64,000 bases of DNA, taken from the NCBI RefSeq assembly GCF_001423495.1, contig NZ_LMOG01000005.1, positions 194,708 to 258,707 on the forward strand. The letters are read 5' to 3'. Below are positions 42,249 to 52,713 of the stretch, in pieces. The notes under the pieces are model-generated. The model was not told the origin of the DNA. It was given only the letters and a program-made list of their open reading frames with translations, and did no database searches. The stretch is from Xanthomonas sp. Leaf131 (lineage in GTDB: Bacteria; Pseudomonadota; Gammaproteobacteria; Xanthomonadales; Xanthomonadaceae). The position numbers and the translations under genes were made by a program. The stretch's first letter is position 1. The number at the start of each line of letters is the position of its first letter.

Positions 42249-45050
42249 ATGAGCAAATTAGTCCTGATCGACGGGTCCAGTTACCTGTATCGCGCGTTCC
42301 ACGCGCTTCCGCCGCTGACCAACGCCCAGGGCGAGCCCACCGGCGCCTTGTTCGGCGTGGTCAACATGCTGCGCGCCACCTTGAAGGAACGCCCGGCCTA
42401 TGTCGCGTTCGTGGTGGATGCGCCGGGCAAGACCTTTCGTGATGACTTGTATGCCGACTACAAGGCCAATCGCCCGTCGATGCCCGACGACCTGCGCGCA
42501 CAGGTGCAGCCGATGTGCGACATCGTGCATGCGCTGGGCATCGACATCCTGCGCATCGACGGCGTGGAAGCCGACGATGTCATCGGCACGTTGGCCCTGC
42601 AGGCCGCCGCCGACGGCCTGAGCGTCACCATCTCCACCGGCGACAAGGACTTCGCCCAGCTGGTGCGTCCGGGCATCGAACTGGTCAACACCATGAGCGG
42701 CAGCCGCATGGATTCGGACGAGGCGGTGATCGCCAAGTTCGGCGTGCGCCCCGACCAGATCGTCGACCTGCTGGCGCTGATGGGCGACACCGTCGACAAC
42801 GTGCCCGGCGTGGACAAGTGCGGCCCCAAGACCGCCGCCAAGTGGCTGGCCGAATACGACTCGCTCGATGGCGTGATCGCCAACGCCGACAAGATCAAGG
42901 GCAAGATCGGCGAGAACCTGCGCGCCGCATTGCCACGGCTGCCGCTCAACCGCGAACTGGTCACCATCAAGACCGACGTGACCCTGGCCAGCGGCCCGCG
43001 CGCGCTGGACCTGCGCGAGCCCAACGCCGAAACGCTGGCGGTGCTATACGCCCGCTACGGCTTCACCCAGGCGCTGCGCGAACTCGGCGGCGCCGCTACC
43101 CAGGCCGGCCTGCTGACCGAGCCGATGGCGCTCGGCGCCGCCGCAGCCAGTGCCCGCACCGAACCCGGCCGCGCGCGCGGCACCGGCTTCGTGTCCGGCC
43201 CGGTCAGCGCCCCGGTGGAGGTGGACCCTGCGCTGTCGGCACCCGGCCAGTACGAGACCATCCTCACCCAGGAGCAGCTCGACAGCTGGATCGCCCGCCT
43301 GCGCGCCGCCGGCCAGTTCGCCTTCGATACCGAAACCGACAGCCTGGACCCGCTGCAGGCCGATCTGATCGGCCTGAGCGTGGCCGCCGAGCCCGGCCGG
43401 GCGGCGTATCTGCCGTTCGGCCACAACTTCCCCGGCGCCCCGGCCCAGCTCGACCGCAGCCAGGCGCTGGCGCAGCTGGCGCCGCTGCTCACCGACCCCG
43501 CCGTGCGCAAGCTCGGCCAGCATGGCAAGTACGACCTGCACGTGATGCGCCGCCACGGCATCGCCCTGGCCGGCTATCACGACGACACCTTGCTGGAGAG
43601 CTTCGTGCTCAATTCCGGCAGCGCCCGCCACGACATGGACAGCCTGGCCAAGCGCTACCTGGGCTACGACACGGTCAAGTACGAGGACGTCTGCGGCAAG
43701 GGCGCCAAGCAGATCCCGTTCGCCCAGATCAGCCTGGAAGACGCCACCCGCTACGCTGCCGAAGATGCCGACATCACCCTGCGCCTGCACCAGGTGCTCG
43801 GCCCCAGGCTGGCCGCCGAGCCTGGCCTGGAGCGCGTCTACCGCGAGATCGAGATGCCGCTGGTGGAAGTGCTCGCCCGCATCGAAGCCAACGGCGTGTG
43901 CGTGGACGCGGCCGAACTGCGCCGCCAGAGCGCGGACCTGTCCAAGCGCATGCTCGCCGCCCAGCAGAAAGCCACCGAGCTGGCCGGGCGCACCTTCAAC
44001 CTGGATTCGCCCAAGCAGCTGCAGGCGCTGCTGTTCGACGAACTCAAGCTGCCTGCCGTGGTCAAGACGCCCAAGGGCCAGCCCTCGACCAACGAAGAGG
44101 CGCTGGAAGCCATCGCCGACCAGCACGAGCTGCCACGGGTGATCCTGGAATACCGCGGCCTGACAAAGCTGCGCAGCACCTATACCGACAAGCTGCCGGA
44201 GATGATCCACCCGCAGTCCGGGCGCGTGCACACCAGCTACCACCAGGCTGGCGCCGCTACCGGGCGGCTGTCCTCGTCCGATCCCAATCTGCAGAACATC
44301 CCGATCCGCACCGAAGACGGCCGCCGCATCCGCCGCGCCTTCGTCGCCCCGGCCGGGCGCAAGCTGATCGCCTGCGACTACTCGCAGATCGAGCTGCGCA
44401 TCATGGCGCACCTGTCCGGCGACCCCGGCCTGGTCGGCGCGTTCGAGTCCGGCGCCGATGTGCATCGCGCCACTGCAGCCGAAGTCTTCGGCCGCACCAT
44501 CGACACCGTCAGCAATGACGAGCGCCGCGCCGCCAAGGCGATCAACTTCGGCCTGATGTACGGCATGAGCGCCTTCGGTCTGGCCCGCCAGCTCGGCATC
44601 GGGCGTGGCGAGGCACAGGACTACATCGCGCTGTACTTCAGCCGCTACCCGGGCGTACGCGACTTCATGGAAACCACCCGCCAGCAGGCGCGCGACAAGG
44701 GCTACGTGGAGACGGTGTTCGGCCGCAGGCTATATCTGGACTTCATCAACGCCGGCAGCCAGGGCCAGCGCGCAGGCGCCGAGCGCGCCGCCATCAATGC
44801 ACCGATGCAGGGCACCGCCGCCGACATCATCAAGCGCGCCATGGTCAGCGTGGACGGCTGGATCGCCGATCACGCCGAGCGTGCGTTGATGATCCTGCAG
44901 GTGCACGACGAACTGGTGTTCGAGGCCGATGCCGATTTCGTCGACACGCTATTGAGCGAGGTCACCACGCGCATGTCGGCCGCCGCGCAATTGCGCGTGC
45001 CGCTCGTGGTCGATTCCGGCGTTGGCGATAATTGGGATGAGGCGCACTGA
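42249..45050 (+). CDS. polA: DNA polymerase I
   Basis: 933 residues. The 5'-3' exonuclease (about 1-290) has LVLIDGSSYLYRAFHA and the acidic motifs; the 3'-5' exonuclease (about 330-520) keeps FAFDTETDSLD, so proofreading should be active; the polymerase domain shows DYSQIELRIMAHLSGD, AKAINFGLMYGMSAFGLA and LQVHDELVFE. It repairs DNA and processes Okazaki fragments. A small RNA gene lies downstream, before hemF. Confidence 0.98.
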   Translation: MSKLVLIDGSSYLYRAFHALPPLTNAQGEPTGALFGVVNMLRATLKERPAYVAFVVDAPGKTFRDDLYADYKANRPSMPDDLRAQVQPMCDIVHALGIDILRIDGVEADDVIGTLALQAAADGLSVTISTGDKDFAQLVRPGIELVNTMSGSRMDSDEAVIAKFGVRPDQIVDLLALMGDTVDNVPGVDKCGPKTAAKWLAEYDSLDGVIANADKIKGKIGENLRAALPRLPLNRELVTIKTDVTLASGPRALDLREPNAETLAVLYARYGFTQALRELGGAATQAGLLTEPMALGAAAASARTEPGRARGTGFVSGPVSAPVEVDPALSAPGQYETILTQEQLDSWIARLRAAGQFAFDTETDSLDPLQADLIGLSVAAEPGRAAYLPFGHNFPGAPAQLDRSQALAQLAPLLTDPAVRKLGQHGKYDLHVMRRHGIALAGYHDDTLLESFVLNSGSARHDMDSLAKRYLGYDTVKYEDVCGKGAKQIPFAQISLEDATRYAAEDADITLRLHQVLGPRLAAEPGLERVYREIEMPLVEVLARIEANGVCVDAAELRRQSADLSKRMLAAQQKATELAGRTFNLDSPKQLQALLFDELKLPAVVKTPKGQPSTNEEALEAIADQHELPRVILEYRGLTKLRSTYTDKLPEMIHPQSGRVHTSYHQAGAATGRLSSSDPNLQNIPIRTEDGRRIRRAFVAPAGRKLIACDYSQIELRIMAHLSGDPGLVGAFESGADVHRATAAEVFGRTIDTVSNDERRAAKAINFGLMYGMSAFGLARQLGIGRGEAQDYIALYFSRYPGVRDFMETTRQQARDKGYVETVFGRRLYLDFINAGSQGQRAGAERAAINAPMQGTAADIIKRAMVSVDGWIADHAERALMILQVHDELVFEADADFVDTLLSEVTTRMSAAAQLRVPLVVDSGVGDNWDEAH

Positions 45051-45199
45051 CCAAGCAAATAACGCTGATATGCTGAATGCGCAGACCAGACATAATACGA
45101 ATTCAGCCTGCGCCGATGGAATGAATAACCGCTAAATTCTACATATTTTTAACAGTTATCTTCACGATCCATCAATGTAGAAAATGTTGTTATATCCCT

Positions 45200-45329
45200 C
45201 GACGGGCGCAACGCCTGTCGGCAGATCTCTCCCATCCCCTGGAGCAGATCTCGGAGCGGAAACTACTCCCCAAGTTTCCGTTCCCTGGCCCCGCCGACCT
45301 CCCCCTGGTCTGCGGGGCTTTTTATTTTC
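45200..45329 (+). ncRNA. sX13: sX13-like small regulatory RNA
   Basis: The region folds into successive hairpins whose loops carry C-rich tetrads: a first stem, CGACGGGCG/CGCCTGTCG, at 45200-45220; one at about 45223-45252 with CCCATCCCC in the loop; one at 45257-45280, CGGAAACT-actcccca-AGTTTCCG; and the terminator hairpin with TCCCCCT in its loop. Location just after polA and C-rich loops match sX13 of X. vesicatoria (about 115 nt), an sRNA that regulates virulence genes by pairing its C-rich loops with G-rich targets. The 5' end is approximate. Confidence 0.75.
45288..45328 (+). terminator. Rho-independent terminator of the sX13-like RNA
   Basis: The stem GCCCCGCCGACC (45288-45299) pairs with GGTCTGCGGGGC (45307-45318) with one mismatch, followed by TTTTTATTTT. 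It is the last C-loop hairpin of the sRNA. Confidence 0.9.
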
Positions 45330-45479
45330 AGGCCTCAAATCTTTGCGGCGCAACATAACCTGTTCATTGCGCTACGCGAATGCATCGGTTGCGTCAGCAA
45401 TCACAAATTTAAATAGGCGTAATTAACTCGATCAATCAACACAGCGTTTCATTCAACGCTGTGCGTTTAATCGGCGCGT

Positions 45480-47020
<1,541 letters not shown>

Positions 47021-47596
47021 TCACTCCAAGCGCGACGCAGTGAATTCGGCGCGCACGGCCGGTGTGCATAGCCGCCACGCCAGCGCTGCGTGGAGGCAGC
47101 CGATTGCAAATACGCCTATGCCGGTCAGCAATAAAGCAGCCTGGCGCGTCGCCTGCAGGCGGGCTCGCAGTTCCGGCCACTCCGGGCTGTGCAGCACATC
47201 GGCGGGCAGCATGGCCTGCACGCCCTCGAACAACGGCCCGATCAACGCCAAACCGCCGAAATTGAGTAGTCCTGTCACCAGCAACACCGCCACGAACCCG
47301 ACCCGCGCCCACTCGCGTCGCTGCAGCAACGCCCAGCTGAGCCACGCAAACGCGGCCGATAGCACCGCACCTGCAATCGACAACGACAGCGCATGATCGA
47401 TCAACCATTGCCACGACGCCGGCAACGTCATGCCTTCGGGCAACCCCAACGACGTCGCGTCCGGCATGATCGCGATCAGCATGATCTGCAGCAGATTGCC
47501 CATCGCGCTGACCAGCCCGAACAGCAACGACACCCACGCCAGCGGCGTGACGAAACCGCCATGCGGTCGCGATGACGGTGGCAGCGGTGCGTTCAT
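47021..47596 (-). CDS. Hypothetical membrane protein
   Basis: 191 residues with about four membrane helices (WVSLLFGLVSAMGNLLQIML; LSIAGAVLSAAFAWLSWAL; VGFVAVLLVTGLLNFGGLAL; AALLLTGIGVFAIGCLHAAL). Family not recognised. Its start overlaps the stop of the upstream gene by 4 bases, so the two form one transcript. Function unknown. Confidence 0.75.
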   Translation of the reverse strand: MNAPLPPSSRPHGGFVTPLAWVSLLFGLVSAMGNLLQIMLIAIMPDATSLGLPEGMTLPASWQWLIDHALSLSIAGAVLSAAFAWLSWALLQRREWARVGFVAVLLVTGLLNFGGLALIGPLFEGVQAMLPADVLHSPEWPELRARLQATRQAALLLTGIGVFAIGCLHAALAWRLCTPAVRAEFTASRLE

Positions 47597-48309
47597 TGCA
47601 GCGAGGCGATATGCGCGGCCACCGCAGCCTGACCTTCAGGATCCAGCGACGGCTGCAATTGCGCGTACCAACCCGGCAGCGCATCGGCCGGCAGACACTC
47701 GCGCAACAACGGCGTGCTGCGCTCCAGGAAGGCCTGCAGAAACGGCAGCCCGCGTACGTACAGGAAATGACTGTCGGTGATCGACATTCCCGCATACGCT
47801 TCGCGCAACCACTCCAGATGCGGCAATGCGTGCGCACCGTGGCCGGCGCGGGTGAGCGCGGTGAGAAAGCTGGTGCGTGCGGTGGCTGGCGAGGTCGAGC
47901 GCTCCTGCGCGTTCAAATCGTCGAAGGTCAGCAGCCACTGCTCGCCACGATCGATCTCGTTGCACATCACCGCGGTGGTCGCCAATTGCAGCGCGTTGTG
48001 CGCGGTGGGCTCCAATTCGTACAGTGCCAGCCAGTGCGGATATGCCTCGCGATAGCGGTCCAGCGCGCTCAATGCCAACGCACATAACCGCTGCGCATCG
48101 GCACCCAGGTGCAACTGCGCTTGTGCGGCGTTGTAGGCACCCACCTGATCGCCGCGCTGGAACAAGCTCAGCGCAGGCAACAATGCGGGGTCGATCTCGG
48201 CTTCCGTTTCGGTGTCATCGGCGACGGCGGCCGGCGCTGCTGTCGGTTCGGCTCGCGGCGTCTTCGCCGCCGGGGTCTTGCGTCCAAACAATCGGTCCCA
48301 CAGGCCCAT
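47593..48309 (-). CDS. TPR-like hypothetical protein, operon partner of the membrane protein
   Basis: 238 residues. The ribosome site AAGGTAA precedes the ATG whose complement is at 48307-48309 (MGLWDRLFGRKTPAAK); the open frame continues upstream to 48576 without support. The basic N terminus and Ala/Thr-rich linker resemble small FlhF/FtsY-like membrane-associated openings but no GTPase domain follows. Residues about 50-238 are helical and TPR-like (SLFQRGDQVGAYNAAQAQ, LSALDRYREAYPHWLALYEL). Function unknown. Confidence 0.7.
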   Translation of the reverse strand: MGLWDRLFGRKTPAAKTPRAEPTAAPAAVADDTETEAEIDPALLPALSLFQRGDQVGAYNAAQAQLHLGADAQRLCALALSALDRYREAYPHWLALYELEPTAHNALQLATTAVMCNEIDRGEQWLLTFDDLNAQERSTSPATARTSFLTALTRAGHGAHALPHLEWLREAYAGMSITDSHFLYVRGLPFLQAFLERSTPLLRECLPADALPGWYAQLQPSLDPEGQAAVAAHIASLQ

Positions 48310-48621
48310 CGCGATTACCTTCTGCGCACCGGTCGGTAAATGGAGCCGCTGCGGTGCCGGCGGCGCTCCGGTCGGGCGGCAGACCGATGCAGAGGGGAGC
48401 GCGATGCGCCAGCGATCTGCCGATCCTGCGTCAAGCTTAGAGCCAGTTGCGTAGGTGGAGGTGAGTGCCAGGCAAGTGCTTGTGTGGCGCTCTACGTTGT
48501 GCGGCACCACATGTGCAGCGCGGGCGACTTGCTGCCTGCCGCAAGATCCCGATGCAGCCAACCCATGGCATGCCATCGGCCGGGCGACGCATCACGCATC
48601 GCCCGGCAGTAGCGGCGTGCC
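48310..48621. other. 312-bp spacer
   Basis: Between the S9 peptidase gene and the TPR-like gene, both on the minus strand. No gene, clear terminator or repeat seen. Confidence 0.5.
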
Positions 48622-50991
48622 TTATGGCTTTACTTGCTCGTTGAACAATTTGAGGATGCGCTTGTATTCGTCCAGCCACGAATCGGCACGCGTAAAACCG
48701 TGGCGTTCCAGCGGATAGGGCGCCACCTGCCAGTTGTCCTTGTGCAGCTCCATCAGTTTCTGGGTCATGTCGACCGAGTCCTTGAAGAACACGTTGTCGT
48801 CGATCATGCCGTGCGCGATCAGCAGATGGTCGCGCAGCCCGTCTGCGTAATTGATCGGCGAAGACGTTTTGTACGCTTCGGGATCGAGCTCGGGCGTATT
48901 GAGGATGTTGGAGGTGTACTCGTGGTTGTACTGCATCCAGTCGCCCACCGGACGCAGCGCCGCGCCGGCCTTGAACGTGCCGGGGCTGCGGAACAGCGCC
49001 ATATAGGTCATGAAGCCGCCGTACGAACCGCCATAAATTCCGGCGCGCGCGCGGTCGCCCTGCTTCTGCGTCACCAGCCAGTCCAGACCGTCCAGATAGT
49101 CTTCCAGCTCCGGATGGCCCATGTTGCGATAAATCGCAGTGCGCCAGTCGCGGCCGTAGCCCTCCGAGGCGCGGTAGTCCAGATCCAGCACGATGTAGCC
49201 CTGCTGCACCAGCAGGTTGTGGAACATCTGCTCGCGGAAATACGGCGTGTAGCGCTGCGAGACGTTCTGCAGATAGCCGGCGCCGTGTACGAACATCACG
49301 ATCGGATACTGCTTGCCGGGCTCGGGGTGCTGCGGGCCGTAATACTTGCCCCAGACCGTACCGGCGCCATGCCTGGACGGTACCTGCACGTACTGCGGTG
49401 CGATCCACGGCTGCGCCTTGAAGGCCGGCGTGCGCGTGTCGGTCAACACCGTGGCCTGGCCGCCGCTTGCCGGTACCACCGCCAACTGCGGCGGCAGATA
49501 GCTGTCGGAATAACGCACCAATAATTGCTGTCCGTTCGGCGACAGGCTGAAGCCTTCCACACCGTTCAACGCGGTGACTTCGGTGAGCTGATCGCTGCGC
49601 AGATCGAGCTTGCACACCTCGTAATCGCCCGGCCATTTCTGGTTGCACAGGAAGAACATGCCGCTGCCATCGGCGCTGGGCACCGGCATCGACACTTCCC
49701 ACTTGCCGCGCGTGCGCTGGCGCGGTTTGCCGTCGCCTTCCACCGTGTATAGCTGCGAATAGCCGGATTCTTCGGACAGCAGCCACAACGTGCGGTTGTC
49801 GGGTAGCCAGCCGAAATCGTTGAAATCCCAGTTGATCCAGGCGCTGTCGCTGAGGCGATGCCGCGGCTGCAGCTTGGCGTTGGCCAGATCCACGCCGGCG
49901 ATCCAGCGGTCCTTGTTGTCCACCGCGCGAATCTCCACCGCCACATTGCGGCCGTCATCGCTCCAATGCACGGCCGGCCCGCTGCCGTCGCCATCGCTTT
50001 CCACCCGCACGGCGCGGTTGCCCTTGAGCGCATCGCGCTTGGCGGTCTTGCGCAGTGCGGCCAGCGGGTCGACGGCAATGCCCGGCAATGGGTCGAACGA
50101 CAGCGGCTTGGCAGTGCCTGCGGAAACATCGACCAACCACAGCGCATGCGGCACCGGTGCATTGCGACCGACGCGGGTGCGCACTTCCTGGAATTCTTCG
50201 TAACCGGATTCGGTCACGTACTTGGGCATCTTGCCGGCCTGGCCTTGTTCGGCACTCTTGGCCTGGGTGACTACCAGCAGATGGCAGCCGTCCGGCGACA
50301 ACGCGCTGTCGACGATCTCCACCTCATCGCCCAGATACACCGGCGCGGTAGCACGCGTGGCATCGGCGCGGCGCCAGGCGTCTTCCTGCGTGCGCAGCGC
50401 CTCGCGCTGCTCGCGATCGCGCCGCAGCGTGGCCAGCGTGGCCAGCTGCTGCTCGCGCAACACATCGGCCTTGGGCGCGGCGTTGGGATCGCGCTCGGCC
50501 TTGACCACCGCAACCTGTGCGGTGCCGCCATCGGCGCGCCAGTGATACCAGTTGTTGCCCGCACGCCAGATCGCACCGCCATCGCTGGCGAATTGCGGAC
50601 GCGATTCGACCTCGTTGCTGCGGGTCAGCTGCGTCAGCGCGCCGGAGCGCAGATCGCGCAGAAAGATGTCGCCATTGCGCGCAAACAGCATGCGCTGACG
50701 CGTTGCGTCGTAGCTTGGGTTATCCGCATCCAGACCGGCGCGGGCGTTGTCGGCCACGCGTTCTGCGGCTGCACCGCCGATGCCCTGGCGATAGGTGTCG
50801 CGCACCGGGCTGCCTTCGCGTTTGAGTAGGTATTGCACCTGCTTACCGTCCCACTGCCACCAGGCCTGATCCACCGATGGCCCGATCCAGTCCGGGTCGG
50901 CCATCACCTGTTCGATGGTGAGCGGTGCGGCGGACTGCGCATGGGCAGTAGCAGCCAGCAAGAGAAGGCACAGCGGCAACAATCTGGGCAT
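48622..50991 (-). CDS. Secreted S9-family peptidase (dipeptidyl-peptidase IV-like)
   Basis: 789 residues with a signal peptide (LLPLCLLLLAATAHAQS, cleavage near residue 19). An N-terminal beta-propeller (about 40-530; WPGDYEVCKLDLRSDQL, GVEGFSLSPNGQQLLVRYSD) is followed by an alpha/beta-hydrolase domain with the serine motif GGSYGG (about 662-667), an Asp in GMIDDNV and the His in ERHGF. Predicted to cleave dipeptides from N termini in the periplasm or outside the cell. Not related to the flanking pigment genes; the next gene is divergent. Confidence 0.93.
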   Translation of the reverse strand: MPRLLPLCLLLLAATAHAQSAAPLTIEQVMADPDWIGPSVDQAWWQWDGKQVQYLLKREGSPVRDTYRQGIGGAAAERVADNARAGLDADNPSYDATRQRMLFARNGDIFLRDLRSGALTQLTRSNEVESRPQFASDGGAIWRAGNNWYHWRADGGTAQVAVVKAERDPNAAPKADVLREQQLATLATLRRDREQREALRTQEDAWRRADATRATAPVYLGDEVEIVDSALSPDGCHLLVVTQAKSAEQGQAGKMPKYVTESGYEEFQEVRTRVGRNAPVPHALWLVDVSAGTAKPLSFDPLPGIAVDPLAALRKTAKRDALKGNRAVRVESDGDGSGPAVHWSDDGRNVAVEIRAVDNKDRWIAGVDLANAKLQPRHRLSDSAWINWDFNDFGWLPDNRTLWLLSEESGYSQLYTVEGDGKPRQRTRGKWEVSMPVPSADGSGMFFLCNQKWPGDYEVCKLDLRSDQLTEVTALNGVEGFSLSPNGQQLLVRYSDSYLPPQLAVVPASGGQATVLTDTRTPAFKAQPWIAPQYVQVPSRHGAGTVWGKYYGPQHPEPGKQYPIVMFVHGAGYLQNVSQRYTPYFREQMFHNLLVQQGYIVLDLDYRASEGYGRDWRTAIYRNMGHPELEDYLDGLDWLVTQKQGDRARAGIYGGSYGGFMTYMALFRSPGTFKAGAALRPVGDWMQYNHEYTSNILNTPELDPEAYKTSSPINYADGLRDHLLIAHGMIDDNVFFKDSVDMTQKLMELHKDNWQVAPYPLERHGFTRADSWLDEYKRILKLFNEQVKP

Positions 50992-51334
50992 CGGGAACGA
51001 CTGGACGCAACGAAAGAGCGGCCAAGCCTAGCAGTTCGCTTCTGCACCGGGCTTGGGCCACAGGTCATGCGTGGAGCGTGGTGCATTGCCTGCGGCTGCG
51101 CAGTAATGCGACTAACGGACTCGACCATAGGCGCGCTGCGCGGTGCGCGCCGTGATGCAGCGCGTGCTCCAACACCCGGGATTTTTTGCAGCAGTCCACG
51201 CCTGCAACCGGATTGCAGGTGTGCCCGCGAACACGTGCCCAATCACCGACACCACAGCGGGGCCGGAAAATCCCCGACTTGCCAGCAGCCCAGGTGGCGG
51301 CCAAGCTAGCGCGCTTTTGCGACTGTCGGTTCAC
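50992..51334. other. 343-bp divergent intergenic region
   Basis: Shared upstream region of the S9 peptidase and the first xanthomonadin gene. The open frame of xanA2 extends through much of it (from 51143), so the gene could start earlier. No clear promoter or operator. Confidence 0.45.
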
Positions 51335-52678
51335 ATGTCCAGCCTGCCTGCTTCTGTTGTTTCTCACCCCATGGCCGTTGGCGTGCCCGGCCGGCCGTTG
51401 GCGTGGCGGGCGGGGCAGTCGGTGGATCTGGCGACGTTTATCGCGCACGTGCACGGCCTGGCGCAGCAGCTGCCGGACGGCCGCCACGCGGTGAATCTAT
51501 GCGAAGACCGCTACCGCTTCATGGTCGCGTTCTATGCCTGCGCACTGCGCGGCCAGGTGTCGCTGCTGCCGTCGTCGCGCGCACCGGCCGTGGTTGGCGA
51601 AGTGCAGGCGCGCCACGCCGATGCGTATTGCCTGGGCGATCTTGCCCTGGAGCTGGCGCCGCCGCGCTATTGGCAATTGCCGGCCGAGCTGCCGCAGGCC
51701 GAAGGCCCGATGCCGCACCTGGCAGACGATGCTTTGGTCGCCATCGGCTTCACGTCCGGCAGCACCGGCAGCCCGCAACCGAACCCCAAGACCTGGGGCA
51801 GTTTTCTGACCAGCACGCGTCAGGATCTGGTCGCGCTGGAGAGCCTGTGGGCGCACACCGACGCGGTGCCGCACGTGGTGGCCACAGTGCCGCCACAGCA
51901 TATGTACGGCATGGAGTTGTCGGTGCTGTTGCCGATGGTGACCACGCTGGCCGTGCATGCCGGGCGGCCGTTTTTCCCCGACGACGTGGCGCATGCACTG
52001 GCGGAAATTCCCGAACCGCGCCTGTTGGTGACCACACCGGTGCACCTGCGTGCGCTGGTCGAATCCGGCGTGCAGTTGCCGCCGCTGGCCGGCATCGTCT
52101 CGGCCACCGCACCGTTGGCGCAGGAAATCGCCGCGGCCGCCGAAGCACGCTTTGGCGGCGAAGTGCGCGAGATGTTCGGTTCCACCGAAACCTGCGTCTT
52201 TGCCGTGCGCCGCACCGCACTGGAAGCGGCATGGACACCGCTGCCCGGCGTACGCCTGGAAACACAGGCCACCGGCACGCTGGTGCACGCACCGCATCTG
52301 GCAACGCCGGTGCTGCTGGCCGACATGATGGACGTGGCTGCAGACGGCCGCTTCCAGGTGCGTGGCCGTCAGGCCGATCTGCTGGAAATCGCCGGCAAGC
52401 GCGCCTCCCTGGCCGATCTCACCCGCCGCCTGCTGGCCATTGACGGTGTGATCGACGGCACCATCGTGCAGCTCACACCGGACCCCGGACAGGCCGTCGG
52501 CCGCATCGCCGCCCTGGTGGTCGCCCCGACCCTGGACGAAGCGCAGATCCTCGCCGCCCTGCGCATCAGCGTCGACCCGGTGTTCCTCCCACGCCGCCTG
52601 CGCAAACTCCCGGCATTGCCACGCAACGAAACCGGCAAGCTGCCGCGCGATGTGGTGCTGGCTTTGCTCAACGGCTGA
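51335..52678 (+). CDS. xanA2: XanA2-like 3-hydroxybenzoate:ACP ligase (xanthomonadin)
   Basis: 447 residues from ATG 51335; ATG 51371 is equally possible, neither has a strong ribosome site. AMP-forming ligase motifs: GFTSGSTGSPQPNPKTW (P-loop), EMFGSTETC (adenine region), LLADMMDVAADGRFQVRGR, and the C-terminal lysine motif RNETGKLPRD. It is shorter at the N terminus than typical acyl-CoA synthetases. XanA2 of Xanthomonas loads 3-hydroxybenzoate onto the ACP XanC to start the polyene. The neighbours (chorismatase, halogenase-like, ACP) support this assignment. Confidence 0.8.
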   Translation: MSSLPASVVSHPMAVGVPGRPLAWRAGQSVDLATFIAHVHGLAQQLPDGRHAVNLCEDRYRFMVAFYACALRGQVSLLPSSRAPAVVGEVQARHADAYCLGDLALELAPPRYWQLPAELPQAEGPMPHLADDALVAIGFTSGSTGSPQPNPKTWGSFLTSTRQDLVALESLWAHTDAVPHVVATVPPQHMYGMELSVLLPMVTTLAVHAGRPFFPDDVAHALAEIPEPRLLVTTPVHLRALVESGVQLPPLAGIVSATAPLAQEIAAAAEARFGGEVREMFGSTETCVFAVRRTALEAAWTPLPGVRLETQATGTLVHAPHLATPVLLADMMDVAADGRFQVRGRQADLLEIAGKRASLADLTRRLLAIDGVIDGTIVQLTPDPGQAVGRIAALVVAPTLDEAQILAALRISVDPVFLPRRLRKLPALPRNETGKLPRDVVLALLNG

Positions 52679-52713
52679 GTGATACTTGCCGGACACCAAG
52701 GAGGAGTGGCCGC

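Larger units (their letters stand above)
45051..45479. other. 429-bp polA-hemF intergenic region
   Basis: The right-centre holds the sX13-like RNA and its terminator. The left part (45051-45190) is AT-rich with short T runs and probably carries its promoter; the TATATC at 45191-45196 is a possible -10. Nothing else is seen. Confidence 0.6.

Noticed and set aside
45200..45329. Spot 42 (spf) identity for the RNA after polA
   Set aside because: Position is similar, but the hairpins with C-rich loops match sX13 and not Spot 42.
49258..49282. GAGACGTTCTG match inside the S9 peptidase gene, like the candidate T6SS promoter element
   Set aside because: It is within coding sequence on the strand opposite the gene and far from any T6SS gene; taken as chance, and noted as a caveat for the motif.
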